From: Ascaphus truei
Lineage: Eukaryota; Chordata; Amphibia; Anura; Ascaphidae
Assembly: GCA_036426205.1 (NCBI GenBank)
Contig: CM071587.1
Coordinates: 1,350,004-1,414,003 of the forward strand
DNA: 64,000 bases
Direction: 5' to 3'
The position numbers and the translations under genes are program-made. The notes under the pieces are model-generated. The model had not been told where the DNA came from. It ran no database searches and worked only from the letters and a program-made list of their open reading frames with translations. Of this stretch, positions 33,078 through 44,720 are shown piece by piece; position 1 is the stretch's first letter, and the number at the start of each line of letters is the position of its first letter.

Positions 33078-33789
33078 CACACACACTCTCTCTCCCATTT
33101 ACACACACACACTCTCTCTCTCGTAGGAGTGACTGTGGGACAGTAGCCATGAGTCGAGGCTATTGGGATGCTTCATTTAAGGGCTGGGTTTTCAGGTGGG
33201 GAGAGAAGGTGCTTGGCGTATACTGTGAGGGTGAGGGAGTCCCACAGGTAAGGGGCAGTGAGGGGGAAAGGGTTTAAGGCCAGAGAGCTGTAGAGGTGAA
33301 AGGGTTAGAAAGGAGACAGTTATGGGTAATATAGGGATTAGGATTAGGAAATTAGAAGTGCTAATTTATAGAGATATGCAAGGAGCATCTTCAAAAGTGT
33401 TTCGCAATTTTTGTTTGCAAACTGTTTCCTGACATTTTCACAGAAGTTTACATTGCTTTAAAATGTGCAACTTCCCCCCCCCCCCCGACCCCCCTCCTCC
33501 TACCCCCACCAGTTTCGCCCTCTGTTTAACCAGTGTATGACATGTGACAATGGGGTGTATGGAGCAGGTTCGGGGACCACAAATAATATAAAACTACTAA
33601 ATCCTTTCATAGGATGGTTTGTGATCAGGATGAAAGCAAAGAAAATAGTAGCGACATATATATAATTACTGGGCTGAGTAAGTGGGCTGTAACACAAGTG
33701 TGGGTGGTTAAAACAAGCAAACATTCATTAAAGGAGTCGTTCAAGCGATGTGTTGGTTTTTGTTTTGTTTTTTGTAAATAAATTGGATT
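33078..33789. other. Intergenic DNA, no gene seen
   Basis: Includes CT/CA repeats at 33078-33123 and a C-run at 33473-33487. Confidence 0.45.
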
Positions 33790-34068
33790 GAAGCAGGGGG
33801 TCTCCAGAGCTGAACCACGTTGATTTCAGCTCCGGGGACCCCCTGCTCCCTGAGTACTTATCTCCATTGAGGATGGCGATAGCAGCTCTGGCTGGGCAGT
33901 GCAGGGATACCGTAATGGCAGCTTAACAGTCCAATAGGGAGCTAGGACATCATCTCTTGTGCCAGCGTGACCGGGAGCTTTAAGCCAGGAGGAGATACTG
34001 GCACCCCCTACGGAGGTATCTCGGGAAGCAAGGGGGTCCCTGGAGCTGAAATGAATGGGGTTCAGAGT
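33790..34068. mobile_element. Palindromic MITE, GGGGACCCCCTG family, copy 3
   Basis: GAAGCAGGGGGTCTCCAGAG and TTTCAGCTCCGGGGACCCCC at the left; GGAAGCAAGGGGGTCCCTGG and AGCTGAAATGAATGGGG at the right. It is the most complete of the three copies. Confidence 0.75.
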
Positions 34069-34084
34069 CCAACTAAATTGTATG

Positions 34085-34545
34085 GCTCTGTAAAAGGGGC
34101 AAGCCTGTTTAGAATAGCTAGAGCTGTTGCGTGCTGGCCAGGGAATGGTTAATCCCGACCTGGAGGAAGGCAGGATTACTGACAAGCCCAGCTGAGTCTA
34201 GCAATGGGTTTAAAAGGCAGGAAAGGGAACTGTTTCTCTGTCCTTCTTTGGTCTGTGTACAGACCACACGTGTGTGTCCTTGACCCCAAGGGACACCAGA
34301 GCATGCAGGCCATATATATCCGAGGGACACCAGATCCATAAAGACGTCTATAGACGTATATGGACTTCCTTATGCGGGGGAAATTGAATTTTGGCCTAGG
34401 AAAGCCCTATAATTTATATTGCTGACCTTTCTTCTGTACCTTGGCTGAGGAAAAGCCTACGTTTCTTGTTTATTGCACTTTTGGCTAAATAAAAGCAATT
34501 CACCCGTTTTCACCTCTGCACGCCTCTCCTACAGACCCTCATTCT
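34085..34545 (+). mobile_element. Possible LTR fragment
   Basis: A TATA-like GGTTTAAAAGGC at 34205 is followed by CTGTTTCTCTGTCCTTC, and AATAAA in CTAAATAAAAGCAATT lies about 280 bases downstream. That spacing resembles U3-R-U5 of an LTR. Neither TG nor CA end nor a target duplication can be fixed. Confidence 0.35.
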
Positions 34546-34788
34546 GTAATGTGTGAACAGGGACAATCCAGGTAAAGCCCCATTGAAATCAATGGGGCTT
34601 TTTGTGCGATAGTGCCGTATCGGTGCTTTTTTATTTATTTTTTATTTTATGATAAATGTTCAGACCAGACAAGGGAACTTGTGACTCTCTATATAGGAAC
34701 TTGCACCTGAAAAACTCAAGAGCTAAGACTCCAGAGCCTGGTGTCTGTAACATGACTGTTACATTAAAATGAATTACCTTGGGTTGCC

Positions 34789-34985
34789 TCCACCAGGCCC
34801 CGGCTCTCCCCAGCTGCTACCTGCCTACTGCCAGGCCTGCCTCTCTCTCCCGCCGGTGCGCGCCGGAAGCTGAGCCTTACTTCCTTGTGCACCAGCTTCC
34901 GGCGGGAGAGAGAGGACACCATGGGAAGAAGCAGGCAACAGCTGGGGAGAACCGGGTCCAGGATGCCCAGCAATGGCAACCACAG
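34789..34985. mobile_element. GC-rich fold-back
   Basis: The inner hairpin CTCTCTCCCGCCGG / CCGGCGGGAGAGAG and the outer GGCTCTCCCCAGCTG / CAGCTGGGGAGAACC are nested. The element around 46375 shares its GCCGGAAGCTGAGCC-type sequence (CCAGAAGCTGAGCC). Confidence 0.65.
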
Positions 34986-35124
34986 GCCCGGCAGCTGGAT
35001 GCAGAAGGCCGGATCCAACTTTCAATGCCAGCCGGCCGAGTCCCCCACAGCATCCTGGTCACTTTTCCCAGCTCTCCCCACTGTCGGCGGCCCTGGTGAC
35101 AGATCTTATGAGTGAAACTCTATG

Positions 35125-36025
35125 AGTGAAACAGCTGTGCCCCCAGATCCCTGGTGGGTAGACCTCCTGCTGGGTAGACCACCCCCCAATATGCCCAAAC
35201 GCTCCTACAAGATAATGCTACATGTGGTTTTTGTCACTAGATGCTGTATTGTGGCATGTTGGAATAAAAAGATAATTCCCGAAATACTGATTATTAAGTG
35301 TAGAGTATGGCATATACTCAAGAGGGAGAGGATCACTGCGTTTCTAGAGGAAAATTTCCCATACGTTTTCCTAAGTGTGAGGACCTTGGCCAGCACAACA
35401 GGGAAATGTATGGTTGGCCCTAGCCATGTTGTGAGGACACTCTAGGTCAGTGTTTCCCAATTAAATTCAGTCGTAGAACCCTTTTATATTTTGTTAAAAA
35501 GAATGGAACCCCTTAAATATTTTTAGCTAAGCACATGAAAAAAAAAGGGGGGGGGGGAATGCGGCACAGTGAGTGCGGGCGGCCCATCCATAGGCGGAAC
35601 CCTTGGGACTGCTTCACGGAACCTCAGGATTCCGCAGAACCCCATTTGGGAAACGCTGTTCTAGGCCAAGGAGAGGAAAGATAGAGATATAGGAGAATAC
35701 CGACCACGTATTGTATATTGGATGGATGAGCCACGGAAGAGGGTTGTGTTTCCCTCTCCCTATCCTCTCCCAACTTTTTTTTTTTGTTTTTTTTCCCCTT
35801 CCCCTCTTTATCTATGTCTTTGGATCTTTTCTCCCTTTACCCCATTCCCCTGACCCCAATATATAACTAATCAGGTAGACTCATGGTTTGTGAGGTTCTA
35901 GATGCATTATATGTTAAATTGCAAACGATTTATTGTACTACGGCTGTATGTACTATATATTGTTGTTCCCTTCTTTCCTTTTGTATCCCAAAAATCCCAA
36001 TAAAAATACAGTTGGAAAAGAATGT
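35125..36025 (+). pseudogene. L1/Tx1-like LINE 3' end, interrupted by a hAT MITE
   Basis: The frame 35122-35445 reads LLGRPPPNMPKRSYKIMLHV and HILKRERITAFLEENFPYVF, resembling the C-terminal end of L1/Tx1-type ORF2. Reading breaks at the MITE 35448-35658 and resumes as a pyrimidine-rich 3' UTR-like region (35667-36025) ending in AATAAAAATACAG. The left limit is unclear. No catalytic reverse-transcriptase motif is kept. Confidence 0.55.
35448..35658. mobile_element. hAT MITE inserted in the LINE
   Basis: Ends CAGTGTTTCCCAATTAAATT and CCATTTGGGAAACGCTG. Flanking 8-mers CTCTAGGT (35440-35447) and TTCTAGGC (35659-35666) agree at six of eight positions. The interior repeats GGAACCCC and AGAACCC. 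Confidence 0.85.
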
Positions 36026-36105
36026 TACCTGCACTTGACACTGAGGCCTCAGCAAAGCTGAATGTACAGGTAATACCTCCACATTTCTGAGCCTAATATT
36101 TCAGT

Positions 36106-36529
36106 TGCGCAAATCACATCAGGACATGGAAAAGAAGTAGAGACACCAAATTGTGCAATATTGTCAACCCCAACAAATGAAATCAATGTTGATAGCTCTA
36201 TAGAATTTGCACTCACGTGTACGACGTGATAGTAAGGCATTGTGGTTATTAGAAGTTACCAACTTTAGTTTCCAGATAGGTTCTCCAGATCCATAGAAAA
36301 GGAAGGGAAATCCATATACAAAAAAGGAAAAAGCAAAATAGTATAATACTGCTTTTAATATTAAAAACACAAAGTATTCCACTTACATAAGTGTCTTTGT
36401 GGTGAGCATTCAGACCACCCTGGGTCAAATTCTATAGAGCTATCAACATTGATTTCATTTGTTGGGGTTGACAATATGGCACTATTTGGTGTCTCTACTG
36501 CTTTTTCATGTCCTGATGTGATTTGCGCA
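36106..36529. repeat. Inverted repeat with 104-base arms, open frame in the arm
   Basis: 36106-36209 and 36426-36529 are inverted copies with a few substitutions around a 216-base spacer. Read on the minus strand of the right arm, the frame gives GHEKAVETPNSAILSTPTNE and INVDSSIEF. The left arm encodes nearly the same peptide on the plus-strand complement. The peptide is not recognised; it could derive from a transposon protein. Confidence 0.75.
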
Positions 36530-36539
36530 CCTGTTTCTT

Positions 36540-37340
36540 CTTCGATTGCTGGTTGGATTTGGTCTGAATCCTGTGTCGGGAGCTGCATTCTCTAAGGACA
36601 GTATATTATTTAATGTTATTGGTTTTAAGTGGTGTTATTTGCGCTTGATTATTTCTTCACCCTAATATTTCAGTGCATGACTACATTTCTCTTGTAGGAG
36701 CCTGACTGAGTCAGTAGCACACAGTTTGATCAGAGCAGGTACACAACATCTGTAACAACTTCAATACAACTCTTAATAAATGCTAACCAAATAATCATTA
36801 TAAGGACGACTGTCCCCTTTGATGCTGCATTGACAACATACATTTCAGGCCTCCCTAGAACCAAAATTGTTAAATGTGAAGTTCTGCTTTGTCAGTATTG
36901 ATTATACCCATCTTCCATAACTCACAAAAGAAGCATCTTTTTATCCTTCTGCTTCATCGCTTATTGTCTTCAGAGCGTCGATCAATACCTTATTTTGTAT
37001 TGATGGACTATTTCAGTGGCCATTGAATAACGAGGCTATAGTGTTTTAGCACTTCTTCCAATAGTATATCTATTTAGTAACTAAAGTCATTCAATATTCC
37101 ACACAGCCTTAATTGCTGGCAGCAGCAACGATGATAATATCCATGACAAACCCCTTGACTGCTGGTGAGGCTTGCAATAGGTTGCACTCAAGCAAATACG
37201 GTAGGATGGATAAAAATAGTTACGTTCTTGTATTGCCATGCGGACCGGCCACATATAAAAGGGACAGCTTCAGCAGTGCTGCCTTTAACAGTACAACATG
37301 TTAACAAGTGCATAAGAAGCAAAAAGTGATGCATGATGAG
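36540..37340. other. Intergenic DNA, no gene seen
   Basis: AT-rich and non-repetitive as far as I can tell. Confidence 0.4.
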
Positions 37341-37455
37341 TGCTGATTTGCATGGCATTACCCATAATCCTTGGCTGCAGGGCAAGCACTTTATGCTGTG
37401 TGATTATGAGGTTTCGGGGACCGGTCTGAGACATGTCAATGTGTTGACAAGTGTT
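37341..37455. mobile_element. Interspersed repeat, relative of 41436-41555
   Basis: TGCTGATTTGCATGGCATTA, CCTTGGCTGCAGGGCAAGCA and GTCTGAGACATGTCAATGTG follow the same order as the copy at 41436. Class unknown. Confidence 0.6.
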
Positions 37456-38484
37456 CTTTAACATTACAATGTGAATTAAATAATGGGAAGGGTCAAAGAC
37501 GTCTCATTTAAGGGTCAATTCTAAAAAAGTCTGATGTGGTCGTTCAGGCTGCCTTCAAGGAAAAATCCCCATTTTGCCCCAAAATAGCCCAAACTGACGC
37601 TTTAGACTACATATAATTTACCCCCCCCCCCCCCCATGGCTCTGCAGCACAAGGCAAATCTGTACCTCCCCAAACTGAAAACATCAAAACAATAATAATA
37701 GCTTTGAATTCAATTAACCCTTTCAGTTTCAGAACAGGATGCATGACTGCGCCTCATAGAACATTTTAGACTGCTCTGGGTAGGACGCTTCCCAGCTTAT
37801 AAAGGCTAGGACAGAGAAAGACACAAATATATTCATGTTACCCATTTACAAGACTGTAAACTGTGACACAAGGATCTATGCCCAAGGTCACACCGAGCAA
37901 GTTCAAGGTCAGTCTGCTTCCAAGTGGATGTATAACTGGAAAAATGTTGCGCAAGGTTAATCAAAGAAGGGCACCTTATTGGTTCCCATATGTATGGGTG
38001 ACTGAAACCGTTTCCCCCCCATTTTGGCAGACAGGAGACTTTGGGGGCTATGTATCAAAATGCAAAAGTGGGACAAAGAAAAGAATAGCCCCAGATTATC
38101 AAAGAGAAAACTCTCCATCGCTTTCATCTGGATTTTATCTCCATGGTAACTTTTTATTTTTGCACCACTTTCTGCCTAGGTTTTGCAGGTGGGAGTGTGC
38201 GATGTATAACCCCCCTTTGTGTGAATGGTCCTGTATATAGTCTCTATATACAGTATGTTACGGCCTCAACTACTGTATATACATAGAGCTTTACAAATCC
38301 GATATTAGAATGTACAGAATTTAAATACATTAAAGTTCACCAAAAATACAAACCCGGGAAGGGAATCCCTGCCACAGAGCTCTTCTAATGAAAGTGATAT
38401 GATGATTATTAAATCCCCATTTATTGTTAATAATTCACACTTTTAACTAACAGTAAATGGTGCTTCTTATTCCTGAGTCCTGAC
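37456..38484. other. Intergenic DNA, no gene seen
   Basis: C-run at 37621-37635. 38040-38130 has TATCAAAATGC and GATTATCAAAGAGAAAAC, reminiscent of the TATCAAAG-ended MITEs, but without clear ends. Confidence 0.4.
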
Positions 38485-38900
38485 CACGTTTACCGATGAG
38501 AGCTTTGCAGCTCTGCCTTTGCACATGGTGTTATAGCTTGCCAATTTCTCCCGGGAGATTAAATGCATTTCGGCTGGGTGTACCTTTTCAAACAACCTTC
38601 CATCTGAACTTTATTGCAGCCAATGATAGGGAAATAATCTCACTCATAATTCCTCCAAGAATAGAATCACAGTTTAGTTGCCACTTTTTATCCTCTGCTT
38701 GTCACAGATGCTGCAGTAACTTAAGGACCATTTTGTTTCCTAATTTGTAACAATATTGGCAACAATTACCGTTATGGATTTTTCTTTTTGCAAGACCCAT
38801 GTTGGTGTAATCACAGTGTTAAAACCACCTGAGTGCTGGAGGTAATATCATATGCAATGAAAGCACCATTACCGGTGAGAAATCTCAACTTAAAAGGGAT
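38485..38900. promoter_or_regulatory. Candidate conserved non-coding block
   Basis: Non-repetitive, with motif-rich texture (GGAGATTAAATGCATTTCGG, AGCCAATGATAGGGAAATAA, GGTAATATCATATGCAATGA). No repeat family or sustained coding frame. Texture-based guess. Confidence 0.3.
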
Positions 38901-39462
38901 AACTCCGGAGAATGTGATATACCACAGGAAAAGATGGGAAATCTGCCAAGTTCTCTGCATTTTTTAACTAGAGGAATGCCTTTCTTACACTGCCTTAACT
39001 TCTCCTTCATCTGGCGTGCCTGTCTGAGATGACCTTGGGTCCTCCATCAGTCTTTGCATTGCTTGTCTAGCTACTACATTGATTCCAAAAGCTGCATTAT
39101 TGTTTAACCTGTACACTTGTGGAATCGCCTGTAACTGTTTTCTCTATGCCAGGTCACCTGCATACTTCATTTTTTAGTTATAGGGGAATAGCAATAAAGG
39201 GAATTTACAGTACAAGAGGGATCTTAAAAGATAGAATTTAGAGTTAATGCAACATACTGTTAACGCAACAGTCCTCTGGGTTTCTCCGATTGGCAGAATA
39301 GATTCTGTATTTATTTTTAAGCATGTACTTCGGTAGCTGTTCTTATTATTGTGCTGCTGTACCTACAGTTTTAATTAATTAATTGTTTACGACATATAAT
39401 GTAGATTTGTGTCTGTAGTGCAGATCCAATATCCATTCCTAGTGATACTTTCTCATAATGTA

Positions 39463-39908
39463 CAGGCAGTCCTCGGTTATCCCTCACAATGCGTTACTCA
39501 AAATGGCGTTGGATAGCGAAACGTCTTAAAGCGAAACACGTTTTCCCATAGGAACACTGTTTAAATGAAAGGTTCCGTTCCTGAAGGCATTTTTAATGCT
39601 AAAATACACAAAATATTTTACTCAGGCAAAAAGATATGCAGCACACACATACATTATATAGTGTATATACTGTATTATATATATAATATAACATTATATA
39701 TCATGTAATTTAATAATATAATATATAATATAGTATAATATAATATAATATAATATATATATTATATACACATAAACAACTTTGCAAAGCGTCGTAAGAG
39801 CGTTGGATAAGCCGTTTTGGTGTTGTAAAATGAATATAGGTATACATTGCAAAGCGTTGGATAAGCCATTCGTTGTAAAGCGAAGCATTGTAAAACGAGG
39901 ACTGCCTG
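39463..39908. mobile_element. pogo/Tigger-like MITE, copy 1
   Basis: Left CAGGCAGTCCTCGGTTAT, right AAACGAGGACTGCCTG, both flanked by TA (39461-39462 and 39909-39910), as for Tc1/mariner/pogo insertions. Subterminal GTTGGATAGCGAAACG / GCGTTGGATAAGCC motifs repeat. An AT-only tract (39646-39776) fills the centre. Confidence 0.85.
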
Positions 39909-39910
39909 TA

Positions 39911-40796
39911 CAATACAGTACATTCTATTAGGAATGCTTAATTCAATATTGTTCCTAATACTTTGAATTGACACAATAATACACATTGTATGAACAGTGT
40001 GGCATTGTGAAGATGATTGATACAATAGATGCAGTGTTTGTTCTTACTTGTACTGGAATCCGTAGATTTTTTATCCTATTGGTCAGTAAATTCACAGTTG
40101 AATACCTGTAGTGTACAAATTGTTGCAGCAGTAGCTTGCCTGGTTTCCCCACAGTAAAAGCATACTTGTGAAATAAGTAGCCTCGTTCTAAATTACTTTA
40201 AGGGTCTAAACCCCATGTAATCGGATTTACTCAACACAGCACGCAAAGAGAGGCATTAGCTTCTATAATTTAACATACTGTACATATTCACAAATGATTG
40301 TTTCAGAGAAAATAATTTGTTTAGGAAGCTTTCCATGGTTGTCTATTCCAGTTTAGCTTTCAGTATTAGAGAGAAGAAAGACTGGGCATGAGCCTTCCTT
40401 AATAACAATTCAAATGATTAATCACAGTTTTATATTATTGTTCATTATCGAAAACAGCATGGCCTATTTGTCAGTCCTCCTGTGGACTTAGTTCCAATGA
40501 ACAGTTATGTAATCGTTTATTATAAAGGTTATTTGTTTAAATATGCTAATTTACTTAGAACACAGCATGATGAAAATCATATTAACTCTGTACTATCACA
40601 AACAGAAAGGTCCAGCGCAACATACAAAGTGACGCAACATATAGTACTACTTCAGTGCTAATCTGCTCATGAGTAAGGGTCATTTAGTTAAACCCTTTGG
40701 CCAAAGCGTTATAAGCCTGCAGCCAACATCAAGGCACGACCAATCTGCAGGTCCTAACACTACCTGGTAAAATTCTCGTGTACCTCTCTTTTTTGC
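39911..40796. other. AT-rich intergenic DNA
   Basis: No gene or repeat family recognised. Confidence 0.4.
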
Positions 40797-40912
40797 TGGA
40801 GGGAGAAAAACCATACTGGGTCTGTGAACTCTGTACTATAAACAAGTCATGTGATGGAGGGAGAAAAACCATACTGGGTCTGTGAACTCTGTACTATAAA
40901 CAAGTCATGTGA
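40797..40912. repeat. Perfect tandem duplication, 58 bases x 2
   Basis: 40797-40854 and 40855-40912 are identical, each beginning TGGAGGGAGAAAAACCATAC and ending CAAGTCATGTGA. The sequence is otherwise unique here. Confidence 0.97.
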
Positions 40913-41435
40913 TACCTATATGCAGATGTTGCAGACGTTATTATCCCCTTTAACGTGAACAAACTGAATGAAATAACATGTTAAATAAAACATATTATCT
41001 GCTTAACTATTGTTTTCAATAGTGCTACTGTTAGGTAACTCGCCAGCATTGAAGCAACCCATTGTGGTAATGAGAGGGGTAACATCTACTACAAAAGTAG
41101 AGATATATAGATGATGTACAGTATCTAAGTGTCTGCCTAACTAAACAGGACTCCTCTATAAAATTCACAAAGATGTGAAGTAATTTTCAAACTGATGTAA
41201 ACGTTATAGGAAGACATAGCATACTAACTTATGTAAAGTGTGATTGAAACCTATTCCAGGTTCAAATTGCAGAGCCGGTATAACCAGCCTCACACTGATG
41301 AGACCCAAAAGGTCTGTTAGTAGGTTTACTGGCTATATACTTTAACCCAGGCTGTGCTGAAACGCTGTGTAATGCGGTAGGCATAAGCTTACAGGGGTCC
41401 ATGTCAAAGTAGATTTCATGCTAAAGGTGACACTG
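40913..41435. other. Intergenic DNA, no gene seen
   Basis: Nothing assignable. Confidence 0.4.
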
Positions 41436-41555
41436 TGTGCTCATTTGCATGTCATTTCCCAGACTCCCTTGCTGCAGTGGAAGCACTGTATGCTAGGGAA
41501 TAATGGTGGAAAGCAGACCTGTCTGAGACACGTGAATGTGTTCACAAGTGATATT
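41436..41555. mobile_element. Interspersed repeat, relative of 37341-37455
   Basis: GTGCTCATTTGCATGTCATT, TTGCTGCAGTGGAAGCACTG and CTGTCTGAGACACGTGAATG. This is the better-preserved copy. Confidence 0.6.
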
Positions 41556-41986
41556 TTATTTGAGGAAGGTATAATAAATAATGACATTTAAATAATAAAA
41601 TAACTGTTGTGTATGCAAAGCCAGGAAATGGCAACACTGTTTGCCTTATTGCGCTGTATTTTGCCCTCAAGAATCTGTTAACACTTAAGATTTAGCTACT
41701 AAGGACACAACCAGATTTTCCAGATTGAAGTATTACCAAGGGAAAAGAGCGGCACAATATTCATTTCTTTAGAAATGTATCAAGTAAAGTCAAAAGATAT
41801 AGTTCAATGATGAACATGTATGAATTGATGTGGTATATCTGAATACATTGGTTCCCTTCATGAATCCCACCATTTATCTGAGATAGATAACGTTTAATTC
41901 AAATCTAGTGAAAAGCTAATAAAATATAGCATGAGGTAATTTGAAATAGGACAAGTAGATGCATGAGTATATTAATTGCTTCATAA

Positions 41987-42153
41987 AGGGGTTATATATC
42001 AAAGTGTATTGGCTGAACAAGTGGTGGACAAAAACTGCATTAGATTTATAAAGAAGAAAAAATTGCCATTCAAATCACATACATTTTTTTTCTATGATAA
42101 ATCTGGTGGTTTAGACCAGTCTTTCAGTAAGGAGACTTTGATAAATGACCCCC
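41987..42153. mobile_element. MITE with TATCAAAGT termini
   Basis: GGGGTTATATATCAAAGTGT is mirrored by GAGACTTTGATAAATGACCC. The interior has ATTAGATTTATAAAG and TGATAAATCTGGTGG, the latter shared with 62869. Confidence 0.7.
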
Positions 42154-42638
42154 AAAGTATTACATATTGATAGGAAACTGTCTTTTCACATTGAAAAAAA
42201 AACCCCCGGAATCTCTCAATCTATACTGCATATATAGCAAGAGAGGGATTGAATATGTACATAATACTCAGAGCGACTCTATATAAAATATGTCATGGTA
42301 GATATAACATATTATTATTACAATATTGCAACATTATATGAGAAAAGTTTTATTTGCTTAGTAGGCAAGGAGAAATTGAGAGATTATCTAGCTTCAGCAG
42401 TATGAAAAAGCTATTTTCTTAAGTGACAAAAGAACACGACTTGAGAAATGTTTCCATTGTTTTATATGCAATAACATAATTGAAAATACTATATTCACTC
42501 AAGCACATACAGTACCCGCGATGAATTTCCCACTACCTGGGATGCAAACAAAGCTGTTAGTTTAACCAGGTGACAGGAAATGGACATTGAGATTCGAAAC
42601 TGGGTTCACCAATTCAAAGGCAGTGACATTAATACTAG

Positions 42639-42643
42639 ATCAC

Positions 42644-42702
<59 letters not shown>

Positions 42703-42949
42703 GTGTATCTATCTATCTATCTGTGTATCTATCTGTGTATCTATCTGTGTATCTATCTGTGTATCTATCTATCTATCTATCTATCTATCTGTCTGTCTAT
42801 CTGTCTGTCTGTCTGTGTGTCTGTCTGTGTGTCTGTCTGTGTGTCTGTCTGTGTGTCTGTCTGTGTGTCTGTCTGTGTGTCTGTCTGTGTGTCTGTCTGT
42901 GTGTCTGTCTGTGTGTCTGTCTGTGTGTCTGTCTGTGTGTCTGTCTGTG

Positions 42950-42981
<32 letters not shown>

Positions 42982-42986
42982 ATCTA
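42639..42986. repeat. (CTAT)n / (CTGT)n compound microsatellite
   Basis: A pure CTAT block, a CTGTGTATCTAT block, then about a dozen units of GTCTGTCTGTGT, then CTGT. All frames stay open because the unit has no stops. The 194-, 165- and 101-codon frames are artefacts. Confidence 0.97.
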
Positions 42987-44164
42987 TCTATCCACCCGTC
43001 TGTCTATCTATCTCAATGTCTTGTATAGCACATACACAGAACCCCACTCCTATGCACTTTTTGAAATCTCCAAAGGTGGAGTGAAGAATCAATCGGCGCC
43101 CTGTAACGAAGTGACACGACCAGCGCGCATAGCACGTCTGAATCTGGGGACTTTCATAAGTTGAAGGTTTTGGGACCGTAGATTAGAGTTGCGTCTGTGG
43201 AACTTAAATGTCGTTTGTAGGTAGAGGTGTCCTGTGTCATGGAGCGCCCGGCAGTGATGAGTTCAAACGTGGCTCTTTGCTTGGTGGGCTACCAGTGAAG
43301 TTCTCAATTGAGGGGTGATACGGCCGGACTTCCTGATGCCACTGATCAGTCTCGTTGTATTACATGTCGTTTGAGAGAAACGCCCCTGGATGATGCTTTT
43401 TGTATCCATAATGTATGTACGTTGGGTTCACATCACCTTCAGTTTCCTTTTGTCTTATATTTATTTGTTCTTTAGAAATCTTGGAGGGAGAGGGGATGAT
43501 TCTAATGGGGTTACGGCCTGAAGGACTTGATATAGTTCATGCTGACTTTTCGAGTACTGTATTTACAACAGAGCCTGTGCCATTGGCCTCAAGGCCATTC
43601 TAACAAATCTGTCTGTTTTGTAATCAGTGTTGATCCATGCACAGTATACATACTGTATTAGTTGAAATGGTTACTTCTTTGTAATTAACATGTACTGTAG
43701 GTGGAGATTTATCAACATAAAGAGAGTGGAGATAGAAGTTTGTATTGATGCATTGCTCCATTTCCTGCTCGCGTTTGTAAGAAAGTATATCTAGCATTTG
43801 ACACAGATTGTTTGCCAGAAAAGTGTATACCCCCTCCCTCCGACCCGGCAGATTAGACGCAAATACAAGGTAAAGAAGTGACCCACAGTGACGCAGAGTG
43901 ACATCCCATCATAACCTGTACGTCATGCAACTCCTCCGTAACTCTTTTTACCGACACTCCCCAAACGGCAAACCGACGCACCCAGCGCAAAACGTAGAGC
44001 CAAGACCTTGTTACATTGACGCAAGGTGAACATTTGTGCAATTTGCGTTCATTTTTCTCCAAATTTGCCTTAATACCTCGCCCCCTTACAGCGCTCAAAG
44101 AAAAGGAAGAACTTCAGAAAATAAATCGGTAAGTCAAACCGTAGATTTGGAAATACTGTACAGT
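42987..44164. other. Intergenic DNA, possible decayed repeats
   Basis: 43690-44100 has GAGATTTATCAACATAAAGA and GACGCAAGGTGAACATTTGT, similar in texture to the elements near 27100-27400. No gene with supporting features. Confidence 0.4.
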
Positions 44165-44290
44165 AAAAAAAGGAACAGTAATAATAACGCTATTTATATG
44201 GCGCTTTCCTGCCAGTGGGTCTTAAAGCGCGTCACGCATTTTAAGTAAAGGACAACATTTAAACTATAAAGAAACCAGACACAAGATAAA
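44165..44290. mobile_element. L2/SINE-type fragment
   Basis: AATAATAACGCTATTTATAT, GGCGCTTTCCTGCCAGTGGG and TCTTAAAGCGCGTCACGCAT match a widespread fish and frog repeat pattern of this form. Confidence 0.45.
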
Positions 44291-44339
44291 CATATAGGAT
44301 GAAGAGGATCTAGGATTGAATGATACTGTAAGAACTGAA

Positions 44340-44500
44340 TGTCTTGTTGGGATTCAGTGAAGAAGAAGAATCAGGCACACGTCCTTAATCATCAATGAAA
44401 AGGGGAGTTTATTGTGCCAAGGAATCCAATGTTTCGGCAGTGATACCGCCTTTCTCAAGGTGTAGGCTCTTGTTGGGATTCACTCATCAAATTCCCGGGT
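44340..44500 (-). mobile_element. Penelope-type repeat fragment with hammerhead-like core
   Basis: GAGTTTATTGTGCCAAGGAA, then CCAATGTTTCGGCAGTGATA. The minus strand (44422-44461) reads CCTTGAGAAAGGCGG, GTATCA, CTGCCGAAACATTGG. That is the stem-loop plus GAAAC layout of Penelope-linked hammerhead relatives, with CUUGAGA replacing CUGAUGA. A direct repeat CTTGTTGGGATTCA flanks it (44342 and 44470). Confidence 0.5.
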
Positions 44501-44720
44501 AAAGATGTAAGTTCCTGAGTGTGTTTAAGATTTCCGGGGAAGGGCCTCTCAGACCATACAAGGCAGAGAATTCCAAACAGCGGCAGGGCCGGGCTGGTCA
44601 GGGGGGCAAGGGGGATGTTACCTCCCGGGCCAGTCCTGTTTGCAGGAATGTGGGCCGGTGCTTTGCAGTAACTGTGGCCGGTCAGGCACTTGGCTATGTT
44701 ACCCAAGCTGATAGCAGGCA

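Noticed and set aside
42580..43164. 194-, 165- and 101-codon frames with YLSI and CVSV repeats
   Set aside because: Translation of a CTAT/CTGT microsatellite; all frames are open because the unit has no stop.
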